The notes: a model not told the origin generated them from the sequence alone. A stretch of DNA of 56,778 nucleotides from Marinitoga sp. 1197 (GCF_001021165.1 NZ_AZAY01000045.1:1-56778); one strand, 5' to 3'; shown: positions 15,978-25,081, numbered from the stretch's first letter. Numbers and translations are program-made.

Positions 15978-17327
15978 TTACTCTCCTTTCTCCCTCTTTT
16001 TAAATACCCAGTTTTCTTTATTTATCTGTCGTGCTCTACCAAGAGCCAACGCTCCTTCTGGGATGTTTTCAGTTATTGTAGAACCAGCTCCTATTAGAGC
16101 ATTATTTTCAATTTTTATTGGTGCAACTAAAGCTGTGTTGCTACCAACAAAAACATTGTTTCCAATATATGTTTTATGTTTATTTTTCCCATCGTAATTG
16201 CATGTTATTGTTCCTGCTCCAATATTTGTGTCTTCACCAATAAATGCGTCACCTAAATATGTTAAATGTTGTGCTTTGGTATTTTTACTTATAGTGGTTT
16301 TTTTAGTTTCTACAAAATTTCCAATTTTTACATTTTCTTTTAATACCGTACCTGTTCTTAACCTTGAATATGGCCCAACAGAAACATTATTTTCAATTAT
16401 GGCTTCCTCACATTCAGACCTGAAAATTTTTACAAAATTACCAATCTTACAATTTTCAATTCGAGTCATTGGTCCTATTTCGCACTCTTCACCTATTTCA
16501 GTTTTTCCGTAAATAAATGTCATAGGATAAATTATAGTGTCCTGTCCAATTTTTACGTCAGGAGATATATATGTTGTATCAGGGTCAATAATAGTAACTC
16601 CGTCTATCATCAAATTAGTTAGAGTTCTTTTTTTCATTATTTTTTCAGCTTCAGCAAGTTGTATTCTGTTATTTATTCCAAGTGCTTCTGAAAAATCTTC
16701 TAAAATATACGTTTCAACATAATTTAAGTGTTTTGCTACATCAGTTAGATAATATTCACCTTGATTATTATTTGGTTTAATTTTTGCTAAACCATCTATT
16801 AGTTTCTTGCCTTTATATATAACAAATCCAGAATTTATTTCTTTTATTTTCTTTTGTGTTTCATCAGTATCTGCTTCTTCGATGATATCTATAAAATTTC
16901 CTTTAATATCTTTTAATATTCTTCCATATCCTGTTGGATTATCTAAAATAGCAGTTAATATAGTTGCATCAGCATCAGTTGAATTATGTTTTTCAATAAG
17001 CTTATTTAATGTGTTAGCAGTTATTAAAGGCGTATCTCCGTATAATATTAATATGTTTTCATCGTTTATAAAATCCTTAGCAGACATTACAGCATGGCCG
17101 GTACCTAATTGCTCTTTTTGATAGTAAATTTCAACATCTTCTGGAAGTATATTTTGTATCATCTCACTTTTATGACCTAAAACCACTCCTATTTTTGTTG
17201 GATTTAGTTTTCTTGCTGTATCGATAACCCAGTTTACCAATTCTTTTTCCATTATTTTATGCATAACTTTTGGATATTTTGATTTCATCCTTTTTCCCAA
17301 ACCAGCAGCTAAAATTAAAATCCTCAT
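15978..17327 (-). CDS. glmU: Bifunctional UDP-GlcNAc pyrophosphorylase/glucosamine-1-phosphate acetyltransferase
   Basis: The 449-residue enzyme performs the last two steps to UDP-GlcNAc, the precursor of peptidoglycan. The N-terminal nucleotidyltransferase has LAAGLGKRMKSKYPKVMHKI and LYGDTPLI; the C-terminal left-handed beta-helix shows hexapeptide repeats and the acetyltransferase strings RLRTGTVLKENVKIGNFVE and TYLGDAFIGEDTNIGAGT. I start at the ATG at 17327, 4 bases after GGGGGTG; an upstream in-frame start has no ribosome binding site. The glmU-prs pair is conserved in many bacteria. Confidence 0.96.
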   Translation of the reverse strand: MRILILAAGLGKRMKSKYPKVMHKIMEKELVNWVIDTARKLNPTKIGVVLGHKSEMIQNILPEDVEIYYQKEQLGTGHAVMSAKDFINDENILILYGDTPLITANTLNKLIEKHNSTDADATILTAILDNPTGYGRILKDIKGNFIDIIEEADTDETQKKIKEINSGFVIYKGKKLIDGLAKIKPNNNQGEYYLTDVAKHLNYVETYILEDFSEALGINNRIQLAEAEKIMKKRTLTNLMIDGVTIIDPDTTYISPDVKIGQDTIIYPMTFIYGKTEIGEECEIGPMTRIENCKIGNFVKIFRSECEEAIIENNVSVGPYSRLRTGTVLKENVKIGNFVETKKTTISKNTKAQHLTYLGDAFIGEDTNIGAGTITCNYDGKNKHKTYIGNNVFVGSNTALVAPIKIENNALIGAGSTITENIPEGALALGRARQINKENWVFKKREKGE

Positions 17328-17395
17328 AGTACACCCCCAATTGTATATCAATATATATTTTAACATTATTTTCATTAATTAAAATTAAGATATTA

Positions 17396-17953
17396 TCACA
17401 ATTTCTTCAAGGCTTGTGTAATAATATTTTCTAAAGAAAGACTATTAAGATCTAAATCTTTTAAGATAGTATAAATCTTATTTCTATCAAATCCTAAGGT
17501 TTCTAAGGCGTCTAAAGCATCATTAAATTTATTATTATTGTCTGTTGAAATAAAAGATTCAAATTTATTTTTTAATTCATTGGCGATTCTTTCAGCAGTT
17601 TTTTTGCCAATTCCGGGTAATTTTGATAATCCATTTATATCATTTGTGGAAATCATATTAGCTATATTTTTCGCATCAGCGTTTTGAATTATTTTAATAG
17701 CACTTTTTGCACCTAATTTAGAAACTTTTTTTAAAGATAAAAACATATTTCTTTCAAATTCATCATAAAATAAATAAAGAGATATATTCCATTCGTTTAT
17801 ATCTAAATATGTTTCGAATAAATATTCCTTATTTTTTTCGCAATTTTTTAATATTCTATATGTTGGAATGCTTTCAAAGTAAAAATTTCCCGATTGTATA
17901 ATTATTTCAGATGTGGTTAATGTTTGTATTAACCCGGTAATTTTTCTAATCAT
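17396..17953 (-). CDS. ruvA: Holliday junction DNA helicase subunit RuvA
   Basis: The 185-residue protein binds four-way junctions and recruits RuvB. It has the OB-fold N-terminus (MIRKITGLIQTLTTSEIII), two helix-hairpin-helix motifs (VSKLGAKSAIKII and LSKLPGIGKKTAERI at about 80-125) and the C-terminal RuvB-binding three-helix domain (DALDALETLGFDRNKIY). The ATG overlaps the folC stop codon (TGATG), with GGAGGAAATTT before it. ruvB and ruvC are not in the window. Confidence 0.93.
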   Translation of the reverse strand: MIRKITGLIQTLTTSEIIIQSGNFYFESIPTYRILKNCEKNKEYLFETYLDINEWNISLYLFYDEFERNMFLSLKKVSKLGAKSAIKIIQNADAKNIANMISTNDINGLSKLPGIGKKTAERIANELKNKFESFISTDNNNKFNDALDALETLGFDRNKIYTILKDLDLNSLSLENIITQALKKL

Positions 17954-19269
17954 CAAATTTCCTCCAGATTGAATATATATCCGCGTATTTTTCCAACTAA
18001 ATACAAAGACCCAGTGACAAAATAATAATCATATGGTGAAGAAAGCAAATTGTTAAAGGCTTCAACAGGATCTTTAATGAAAATAACATTTTTATTAAAT
18101 TTTTTAAATAATTCATATACATATTCTGGATTATTTGAACGCTTATTTGGAACTTGAGTAATGATAATATAATCGAATTCGTTTGCTATAATATTAACCA
18201 TTCCTTCAATATCTTTATCGTCCAATATGCCAACTAAAGCAGCTTTTTTAAAGCTTTTTATATACGTTTTTATAGAATTTTTTAAAGCTAAAGCACCAGA
18301 AATATTATGTGCACCTTCTAAAATAACATTTTTATTTTTATATTCTAATAGTTCGAATCTACCTTCCCATAAAAAACCTTTTAGAGCTTTTTTAGTTTTA
18401 TTAATATCAAGTTTTTTATCTTTTTTCTCAAAAAAACTTTCAACAGCCATTATAGCAGTTGAAATATTATAAGGCTGATATGTCCCATTGGCTTTATAAA
18501 TCAAATTATCAATTTTATTATATTTACTCTTATAATCTATGGAATTCCAGTTCAAAGAAAAAGCAGGATTTTTAAAAGTAAAATCCTTTTCAAATTCAAA
18601 AACATTATTAATTCCAACTTCATTAGCTCTTTGAAGGATTATTTTTTTGGCAGAATCCGTTATATTACCCAAAACTACGTTATTGTTATTTTTTATTATT
18701 CCCGCTTTTTCAAAAGCAATTTTTTCCAAGGTATTTCCCAATAAATTCATATGGTCATATTGAACGGTAGTTATAACAGAAACATCAGAAACTACAACAT
18801 TTGTAGCGTCTAATCGACCTCCTAAACCAACTTCTAATACGGCAACATCTACATTTTGGTTTGAAAAATATTTTAAAGCAAGTGCTGTGATTATTTCAAA
18901 AAAAGAAGGAGACATTTCATCTTTCATATTATCCATTTTTTCAATAGAGAAAATCATTTCATTTAATATTGCAATAAATTCACTATCTTTTATTGATTTT
19001 CCATTTATCTTTATTCTCTCAGAAATATGAGTTAAATGAGGTGATGTAAACAAACCGACTTTTAAACCATGTTCTTTTAAAATATTGTGTATAGCTTTAG
19101 ATGTACTACCTTTACCATTTGTACCTGTGACATGAACAACCGGGAAATCCCTTTCAGGATTTCCCAATAAATCACATAATTTATTGATTCTATCTAATCC
19201 ATATTTGATTCTTGTTCCACCACGTCTATCATATATATATTCAACAGCTTCTTTTAATGTTGAAATCAT
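17953..19269 (-). CDS. folC: Folylpolyglutamate synthase/dihydrofolate synthase
   Basis: The 438-residue Mur-ligase-family enzyme adds glutamate to folates (and possibly to dihydropteroate). The P-loop is VVHVTGTNGKGSTSKAI (about 40-56); further markers are FTSPHLTHISERIKING, VLEVGLGGRLDATNV and EGAHNISGALALKNSI. Length is typical. It starts one base after the valS stop, with GAGGAG as ribosome binding site formed by the end of valS. Confidence 0.95.
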   Translation of the reverse strand: MISTLKEAVEYIYDRRGGTRIKYGLDRINKLCDLLGNPERDFPVVHVTGTNGKGSTSKAIHNILKEHGLKVGLFTSPHLTHISERIKINGKSIKDSEFIAILNEMIFSIEKMDNMKDEMSPSFFEIITALALKYFSNQNVDVAVLEVGLGGRLDATNVVVSDVSVITTVQYDHMNLLGNTLEKIAFEKAGIIKNNNNVVLGNITDSAKKIILQRANEVGINNVFEFEKDFTFKNPAFSLNWNSIDYKSKYNKIDNLIYKANGTYQPYNISTAIMAVESFFEKKDKKLDINKTKKALKGFLWEGRFELLEYKNKNVILEGAHNISGALALKNSIKTYIKSFKKAALVGILDDKDIEGMVNIIANEFDYIIITQVPNKRSNNPEYVYELFKKFNKNVIFIKDPVEAFNNLLSSPYDYYFVTGSLYLVGKIRGYIFNLEEI

Positions 19270-19270
19270 A

Positions 19271-21889
19271 CTATTTTAGCTCCTCTATTAATTTTTCTAA
19301 TTTTTCTATTTGTGTTTTTACTGTTGAATACTTTTCTTTTACATCCTCTATTACATCCTCTGGAGCATTGGAAATAAATTTATTATTTTTCAATTTTTTA
19401 TCATATTTTATAAATTCTTTTTCTAATTTTTCCTTTTTCTTATTTAATCTAATTTTTTCTGCATCGATATCTATTAATTCTCCCAATTTAACATATGCTT
19501 CTATGGTTTCATCAACATATGATGTAGCAGATTTTTCTGGTTTTTCATCAACAACATTTATTTCCGTAACAAAGGCTAATTCCTTTATTATTGATTCGTT
19601 ATTTTTTATCCAGCTATTATCTCCTAATGTTTTATATGCAATTTCTATTTTTGTGATTTGAGGTATATTTATATCGGCTTTAACGTTCCTTATGCCTCTA
19701 ATAAAACTTTTTATTTTTTCAAACTCATATTCTTCTTTTTCAAAATCATGTTCAGGATTAAATTCAGGCCATTTTGCAGTTATTAAATACTTTTCTTCAT
19801 TAATTTTTGGTAAATTCTGCCATAATTCCTCTGTTAAGAAAGGCATGAATGGGTGCAAAAGTCTTAAAGACGTATCTAATACTCTAACTAAAACATTTTG
19901 AGCAATTAGTTTATTTTTTGATTTTAATCTATTTTTTACAGCTTCTATATACCAATCACAATATTCATTCCAGAAAAAGTCATATAAAGCTCTCGCAGCG
20001 ATATTAAATTCATATTTTTTTAGAGAACTTGAGACTATTTTTATTGTTTTGTTTAATTTAGATAGCATCCATTTGTCCTCTAATTCCAGCATATCTGGAG
20101 TAAGTTCAATTTTTTCAAAATCATCCATATTTAATAAAACAAATCTTGTAGCATTCCAGATTTTATTTGCGAATTTTGAATATGACTCAAAGGATTTAGG
20201 ATCAAGTTTAATGTCTCTCCCTTGAGCTGCTAAAATAGCTAATGTAAATCTCATAGGATCAGCACCAAAATTTTCTATAATTTCTAATGGATCAATGCCA
20301 TTCCCAAGGGATTTTGACATTTTTCTTCCATGTTTGTCTCTGACTAATTGGTGTATATATACATCAGAAAATGGTTTGTTTTTCATAAATTTTTCGCCCA
20401 TAACTATCATTCTTGCTACCCAGAAAAAGATGATATCAAATCCTGTTACAAGTAAATCTGTAGGATAGTATTTTTTTAGGTCATCTGTATTTTCTGGCCA
20501 ACCAAGTGTAGAGAATGGCCATAATGCTGAACTAAACCATGTATCTAAAACATCTTCATCTTGTTTTATGTTTGTAGAACCGCATTTTTGACACTGTTGT
20601 ATATTTTCTTCTGAGACATTTATATGGCCACAGTCTTCACAATACCATACTGGAATTCTATGTCCCCACCATAACTGTCTTGAAATACACCAATCCCTGA
20701 TTTCATTCATCCAATTCAAATATACCTTTTTCCATCTTGAAGGATAGAATTTAATATCAGATTTTTCAACAGCTTCAATAGCTTTTTCTGTTAAAGGTTT
20801 CATTTTAACAAACCACTGATCAAGTAAAAAAGGCTCTACCACAGTATTACATCTATAACAATGACCAACTGAATGTTCTAATTCATCTATTTTTATTAAA
20901 TAACCTTCTTTTTCCAGGTCTTCAATAACCGCTTTTCTTGCTTCTTCTCTGTTTAATCCGGAATATTTTCCTCCATTTTCATTTATTTTTGCATATTCAT
21001 CCATTATTTGAACAGATTCTAAATTATGCCTTTGTCCAAGAAGATAATCATTTGGGTCATGTGCAGGGGTTACTTTTAAAGCACCTGTTCCGAATGATGG
21101 ATCAACGTATTTATCTGCTATAATAGGTATTTCTCTTCCAACTAATGGTAATATAGCGGTTTTACCAACGTAATCTTTGTATCTTTCATCCGATGGGTGA
21201 ACAGCAATAGCGGTATCCCCTAACATTGTTTCTGGTCTAGTTGTTGCGATAATTATATAGTTATTCTCACCTTTTAAAGGATATTTTATATGATATAATG
21301 CGCCTTTTTCATCTTTGTGTTCAACTTCTTCATCAGATAATACAGTACCACAGCTTGGACACCAATTTACAATATATTTTCCTTTATATATTAATCCTTC
21401 ATTATATAATTCAACAAAAACTTTTCTTACAGCTTTATTAAGCCCTTCATCTAATGTAAATCTTTCCCTTGACCAATCAACAGATGCACCTATGGCCATA
21501 ATTTGTTTTTTTATATATTCCTTATATTCATTAGCCCATTTCCAAACTTTTTCTATAAATTCTTCTCTTCCATATTCTTCTTTTCTTTTTCCCTCGCTTT
21601 TTATTAAAAACTTTTCAACAACATGTTGAGTCGCAATACCTGCATGATCTTCTCCAGGAAGCCATAAGGTATCTTTTCCCTGCATTCTGTTGAAACGGGT
21701 TATTATATCTTGCAAGGTTATATTAAGAGCATGTCCCATATGTATTTTTCCAGTTATATTTGGAGGAGGTATAACCATTGAAAATTTTCCATTTCCTTCT
21801 CCCTTTGCTTTGAATAAATCGTTATCAAGCCAGAATTTATACCATTTTGTTTCTATTTTATCTGGTGTATACCTTTTTCCAATATCCAT
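19271..21889 (-). CDS. valS: Valyl-tRNA synthetase
   Basis: This 872-residue class I synthetase charges tRNA-Val. It has PPPNITGKIHMGHALN (HIGH motif as HMGH), the editing domain with TTRPETMLGDTA and GTGALKVTPAHDPNDY, a zinc-knuckle-like pair CEDCGH...CQKCGS inserted in the catalytic domain, the KMSKS loop GRKMSKSLGNGIDP, and a C-terminal coiled coil (LNKKKEKLEKEFIKYDKKLKNN). The ATG at 21889 follows AGGAGG by 7 bases; an in-frame upstream start lacks a site. It is the first gene of the folC-ruvA-glmU-prs-rplY-pth operon. Confidence 0.97.
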   Translation of the reverse strand: MDIGKRYTPDKIETKWYKFWLDNDLFKAKGEGNGKFSMVIPPPNITGKIHMGHALNITLQDIITRFNRMQGKDTLWLPGEDHAGIATQHVVEKFLIKSEGKRKEEYGREEFIEKVWKWANEYKEYIKKQIMAIGASVDWSRERFTLDEGLNKAVRKVFVELYNEGLIYKGKYIVNWCPSCGTVLSDEEVEHKDEKGALYHIKYPLKGENNYIIIATTRPETMLGDTAIAVHPSDERYKDYVGKTAILPLVGREIPIIADKYVDPSFGTGALKVTPAHDPNDYLLGQRHNLESVQIMDEYAKINENGGKYSGLNREEARKAVIEDLEKEGYLIKIDELEHSVGHCYRCNTVVEPFLLDQWFVKMKPLTEKAIEAVEKSDIKFYPSRWKKVYLNWMNEIRDWCISRQLWWGHRIPVWYCEDCGHINVSEENIQQCQKCGSTNIKQDEDVLDTWFSSALWPFSTLGWPENTDDLKKYYPTDLLVTGFDIIFFWVARMIVMGEKFMKNKPFSDVYIHQLVRDKHGRKMSKSLGNGIDPLEIIENFGADPMRFTLAILAAQGRDIKLDPKSFESYSKFANKIWNATRFVLLNMDDFEKIELTPDMLELEDKWMLSKLNKTIKIVSSSLKKYEFNIAARALYDFFWNEYCDWYIEAVKNRLKSKNKLIAQNVLVRVLDTSLRLLHPFMPFLTEELWQNLPKINEEKYLITAKWPEFNPEHDFEKEEYEFEKIKSFIRGIRNVKADINIPQITKIEIAYKTLGDNSWIKNNESIIKELAFVTEINVVDEKPEKSATSYVDETIEAYVKLGELIDIDAEKIRLNKKKEKLEKEFIKYDKKLKNNKFISNAPEDVIEDVKEKYSTVKTQIEKLEKLIEELK

Positions 21890-22085
21890 ATTTTTACCTC
21901 CTAATAACATTTGTCATTATTTTATCAAATGTTTATTATAAATCATATTTTCTTTAGAATTTTCAGGTAGTCTATTATAAATAAAAAATCAAAATCTAAA
22001 ATCTATGTTTTAATACAATTATACTTTAATGATGTTAATAATTCAAGGGATTTATTTATACAATTATAGAAAAAATAAATAGGGG

Positions 22086-22523
22086 GTGAAATATATTAAA
22101 GACATACCTGCTAAATATATTATACTTATAATATCAGTTTCAATAATAGTATTATTTCTAATGTTGTCTTTTATCTATTTCTTTTATATAAAAGACATGT
22201 TTGAAATTCGTCTTACTGACGAAGAATACATAAATATAATAAAAAATAGTTCTTTTTATGGATATCCAGATAAAAAAATAGGATCATATTTTGATAATTT
22301 TTTTTCAAATACAAAATGGTATTGTATAAAAAATTTAAATAAGATTAATGTGGTATTTGAAGGTGATGCATATTATTTTGGGAAATATGTAAAATTTAAA
22401 ATAATTTTTGATGCAAAGAAAACAATAAAAACTAAAACAATACAACCCATATTTTATACAGCTGATGATAAAAAAATCCTATATACTGATTTTCTTAATT
22501 TAATAAATATGATTTTTAGGTGA
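22086..22523 (+). CDS. Membrane-anchored protein of unknown function with a YPDKxIGxxFDNFFS motif
   Basis: The protein has one N-terminal membrane helix (about 11-35), then an exported domain of about 105 residues containing SSFYGYPDKKIGSYFDNFFS. I recall similar YPDKTIGxAFDNFF strings in uncharacterised membrane and zinc-ribbon proteins of Firmicutes, which would make this a small secreted binding domain. The start is uncertain: the GTG at 22086 is itself part of the only ribosome binding site (AGGGGGTG), so initiation may occur at the ATT codon at 22095, six bases downstream, or further in. It is followed 9 bases later by another unknown gene, probably co-transcribed. Confidence 0.6.
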   Translation: MKYIKDIPAKYIILIISVSIIVLFLMLSFIYFFYIKDMFEIRLTDEEYINIIKNSSFYGYPDKKIGSYFDNFFSNTKWYCIKNLNKINVVFEGDAYYFGKYVKFKIIFDAKKTIKTKTIQPIFYTADDKKILYTDFLNLINMIFR

Positions 22524-22532
22524 GGTGACAAA

Positions 22533-23342
22533 ATGCTACTCAAATGCGATTTAAGAGGCTTAACAAATTTAAAGAAAATGGCAATAAAATATTTTAATGA
22601 AAAAAAAGATAAATTAGCTGACGAATATACACATTTAGTGGCATTTTCTATTTTTGATATAAACAACAAATTTCCAAGTTTGAATATATTTTTTGATAAT
22701 GAAGGAAAATATTTTTTATCATTAATGCCGGAAAAACCTTCTAAATACATGAGTTCATTGTATCCGAAACTAATAGATGATGAAATCATAGATTTAAAAG
22801 AAATATATAATAATTTAGCAAAAAAATATAACAAAAAAATAAAAATATCTGCAAATATGTCAATTTACCAATCGCCAATTATAATTCCAAGTTTTTTTGT
22901 ACAGGGCGATGAAATATTAATAAAGAAATATATATTATCGGAAAAATTAAAAGGCTTAAAATATTTATCATTGTATAAATACATTGATGATAAAACACTG
23001 GAGAATATTTTAAAAACCTATAATGTATGGCAAAAAGATATATATTATTATTATACTTTAAATGAAGTTCATTTTGTATTTGGTATTCCAGATAAATTTA
23101 AAAATAAATCTTTAGTAATAGAGTTTGGAAAATTAGCGAAAGTATATATAAAAAATAAAAATCCATTATTTTTGGAATCATATAAAATTCCAGATATGAA
23201 TATAAAGGAACCTGTTTTAATGGTATTGAAAACAAAAATCTGGAATTTGAAAAAAATTAATTTAATTGATGTGAGAAATGAGATTATAAGTAAAATAGAT
23301 AAATCTTATGACTATATTATAAAAATATTTGAAATTAAATAA
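22533..23342 (+). CDS. Hypothetical cytoplasmic protein
   Basis: The 269-residue protein starts MLLKCDLRGLTNLKKMAIKYF and shows no signal peptide or membrane segment. It is rich in lysine, tyrosine and isoleucine, with a mixed alpha/beta look (for example EVHFVFGIPDKFKNKSLVIEF). I recognise no family. GAGGTGA lies upstream of the ATG, 9 bases after the preceding membrane protein gene, so the two form a small operon ended by a 20-bp-stem terminator. Confidence 0.65.
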   Translation: MLLKCDLRGLTNLKKMAIKYFNEKKDKLADEYTHLVAFSIFDINNKFPSLNIFFDNEGKYFLSLMPEKPSKYMSSLYPKLIDDEIIDLKEIYNNLAKKYNKKIKISANMSIYQSPIIIPSFFVQGDEILIKKYILSEKLKGLKYLSLYKYIDDKTLENILKTYNVWQKDIYYYYTLNEVHFVFGIPDKFKNKSLVIEFGKLAKVYIKNKNPLFLESYKIPDMNIKEPVLMVLKTKIWNLKKINLIDVRNEIISKIDKSYDYIIKIFEIK

Positions 23343-23386
23343 AATATAATATTTGAGGCACCATCAGGTGCCTCAAATATTATATT
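23343..23386. terminator. Long bidirectional terminator between convergent genes
   Basis: Arms of 20 bases (23343-23362 and 23367-23386) are perfectly complementary around the loop ATCA. It covers the ends of the plus-strand unknown gene and of rplT. Confidence 0.9.
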
Positions 23387-23741
23387 ATTTAGATAAAGCT
23401 TCTTTTGCGATATTAATATATTCTTTGAAAGCTTCGTAATCATTTACAGCTAATTCAGATAGCATCTTTCTATTAATAGTTACGCCAGCTAATTTTAAAC
23501 CATGGATTAAATCGTTATATTTTAATCCTTCGTTTCTTGCTGCTGCATTTATTCTTGTAATCCATAATCTTCTGAAGTCTCTTTTCTTTTGTTTTCTACC
23601 AGCGTATGCATATTTTCCTGATCTAAAGAACTGTTGTTTAGCCAATACGTATCTTCTGCTTAAAGCGCCTCTATAACCTTTAGCGGCTTTTAAATATTTT
23701 CTTCTTTTTTTCTTGGCATGAATGGCTCTCTTTACTCTCAT
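23385..23741 (-). CDS. rplT: 50S ribosomal protein L20
   Basis: The 118-residue basic protein shows the L20 sequence RVKRAIHAKKKRRKYLKAAKG and the conserved C-terminal globular part (INRKMLSELAVNDYEAFKE). L20 is an early assembly protein of the large subunit and a known translational or transcriptional autoregulator of infC-rpmI-rplT operons; a candidate control leader lies at 24645-24750. AAAGGAGAG precedes the ATG. Confidence 0.98.
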   Translation of the reverse strand: MRVKRAIHAKKKRRKYLKAAKGYRGALSRRYVLAKQQFFRSGKYAYAGRKQKKRDFRRLWITRINAAARNEGLKYNDLIHGLKLAGVTINRKMLSELAVNDYEAFKEYINIAKEALSK

Positions 23742-23768
23742 TTAAGTCTCTCCTTTCGACTATTTTTA

Positions 23769-23963
23769 TTATTTCAATCCGAGTAATCTTTCAACTTTAT
23801 CGTTTAAACCTGTTGGGATGTCTTTATACTGATGTAATCTTTTCATTCTCTTTTTTCCTCTTATTCTTGTATTATGTCCAACATTTGATCTTCTCATTCT
23901 GATTTTTCCTGAACCTGTTACCTTAAATCTTTTTGCTGATGAAGAATGTCTTTTAATTTTCAT
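23769..23963 (-). CDS. rpmI: 50S ribosomal protein L35
   Basis: The 64-residue protein matches L35 throughout (KIKRHSSSAKRFKVTGSGKI and a C-terminal KVERLLGLK). It lies between infC and rplT in the universal order. AAAGGAGG precedes the ATG. Confidence 0.98.
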   Translation of the reverse strand: MKIKRHSSSAKRFKVTGSGKIRMRRSNVGHNTRIRGKKRMKRLHQYKDIPTGLNDKVERLLGLK

Positions 23964-23981
23964 AAATAATCCTCCTTTGAA

Positions 23982-24506
23982 TTATTTTTTTGTTTTTGGT
24001 GATAAAATCATGTCCATATCTCTTCCAGCCATTTTTGGTGCTCGAGAAACATCTGCAATATCTTCAACCTTTTTTATAACTTTTTCCAATATTTCTTTTC
24101 CTCTATCTGTAAACATAATATCTCTTCCTAAAAACATTACGACAACCCTAACCTTATTACCATCCTCGAGGAAAGTTCTAATTCTCCTCACTTTCGTATT
24201 AAAATCATGTTCATCAATTCTCAACCTAAATTTCATTTCTTTTAATATTTGTTTTTTCTGTTTTTTCTTCGCTTCTTTTGCCCTTTTTTCTTTTTCATAT
24301 TTATACTTGCCAAAATCCATGATTTTAGCAACTGGTGGATTTGAATTTGGTGAAACTAAAACTAAATCGAGTCCTTCTTGATAAGCTAATTGTAAAGCTT
24401 TTTTTGTTTCCATTACTCCTAATTGTTCTCCCAAATTACTAATTACCATAACTTCCCTTACTTTAATTTCCTCGTTTCTCAAAGTTGTATCTTTTGATTT
24501 TTTAAT
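23982..24506 (-). CDS. infC: Translation initiation factor IF-3, with an ATT start codon
   Basis: The 174-residue factor prevents premature subunit joining and proofreads the initiator tRNA. It shows LRNEEIKVREVMVISNLGEQLGV, VLVSPNSNPPVAKIMDFGKY and the C-terminal FRLRIDEHDFNTKV and GRDIMFTDRG. I place the start at the ATT (complement of 24504-24506): AGGAGGG lies 6 bases upstream, the resulting length and N-terminus fit the family, and no ATG/GTG/TTG is correctly spaced. A rare AUU start is the classic device by which IF-3 represses its own translation. A TTTTCGC/GCGAAAA hairpin (24525-24542) stands just before the ribosome binding site. Confidence 0.93.
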   Translation of the reverse strand: MKKSKDTTLRNEEIKVREVMVISNLGEQLGVMETKKALQLAYQEGLDLVLVSPNSNPPVAKIMDFGKYKYEKEKRAKEAKKKQKKQILKEMKFRLRIDEHDFNTKVRRIRTFLEDGNKVRVVVMFLGRDIMFTDRGKEILEKVIKKVEDIADVSRAPKMAGRDMDMILSPKTKK

Positions 24507-24644
24507 ACTTATCCCTCCTGTTCTTTTTCGCATACGCGAAAAGAAATAAAAATAAAAATTTTGATTATATAATAAAACAAAGTATTTATCAAATAACTGA
24601 TGAAAAAAGAAAACCAAACAGTTTGCTTACATGAGAAATCAAAT

Positions 24645-24750
24645 ATATAAAAAATGGGTGGAGTAATCTCCACCCATGTATTTCCCGTAAATTTTAAACC
24701 CCTGTCGACTTATTTGTCCGAGGTGGGAAGCTACTGGGTGGCTTCCTCTT
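24645..24750 (-). promoter_or_regulatory. Probable L20-type attenuator leader of infC-rpmI-rplT
   Basis: On the minus strand, upstream of infC, there are two stem-loops. The first (stem GGAAGC/GCTTCC, complement of 24726-24746) has the sequence CACCCAGTA in its loop. The second (ATGGGTGGAG-ATTA-CTCCACCCAT, complement of 24654-24677) is followed by TTTTTT and is a strong terminator. The CCACCC of the first loop is complementary to GGGTGG in the terminator arm, so an antiterminator is possible. Position and design fit the L20 leaders that control this operon in other bacteria; I cannot confirm the L20-binding fold by eye. Confidence 0.6.
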
Positions 24751-24770
24751 TAAAAATAAGAAACAATAAA

Positions 24771-24846
24771 TGGTGGGCCATGCGGGATTCGAACCCACGG
24801 CCTACTGATTAAGAGTCAGCCGCTCTACCAGCTGAGCTAATGGCCC
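24771..24846 (-). tRNA. tRNA-Lys (CTT)
   Basis: A 76-nt cloverleaf with acceptor GGGCCAT/ATGGCCC, anticodon loop CTCTTAA (anticodon CTT), T-loop GTTCGAATC and encoded CCA. It is the last of three tandem tRNA genes and lies just upstream of the infC leader. Confidence 0.97.
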
Positions 24847-24859
24847 ACATTCTTAAAAA

Positions 24860-24935
24860 TGGCACGCCCGGAGGGACTTGAACCCCCAGCCTGCGATTTT
24901 GGAGACCGCCGCTCTACCAATTGAGCTACAGGCGT
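24860..24935 (-). tRNA. tRNA-Trp (CCA)
   Basis: A 76-nt cloverleaf with acceptor ACGCCTG paired to CGGGCGT, anticodon loop TCTCCAA (anticodon CCA), T-loop GTTCAAGTC and encoded CCA end. Confidence 0.97.
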
Positions 24936-24955
24936 GTGCCTAAAACTGTTTAAAA

Positions 24956-25029
24956 TGGCTGGGAGGGGAGGACTCGAACCTCCATCGGCGGATCCAGAGT
25001 CCGCTGTCCTGCCATTAGACGACCTCCCA
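24956..25029 (-). tRNA. tRNA-Gln (CTG)
   Basis: A 74-nt cloverleaf beginning with T (TGGGAGG), as usual for tRNA-Gln, anticodon loop CTCTGGA (anticodon CTG) and encoded CCA. It is the first gene behind the promoter at 25041-25069. Confidence 0.97.
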
Positions 25030-25040
25030 AGACAGATAGT

Positions 25041-25069
25041 ATTATAACATTATTTTTTTAATTAGTCAA
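25041..25069 (-). promoter_or_regulatory. Promoter of the tRNA-Gln/Trp/Lys cluster
   Basis: On the minus strand TTGACT (complement of 25064-25069), a 17-base spacer and a perfect TATAAT (complement of 25041-25046). No separate promoter is evident between tRNA-Lys and infC, so read-through into that operon is possible. Confidence 0.88.
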
Positions 25070-25081
25070 CGTCTTTTTTTT

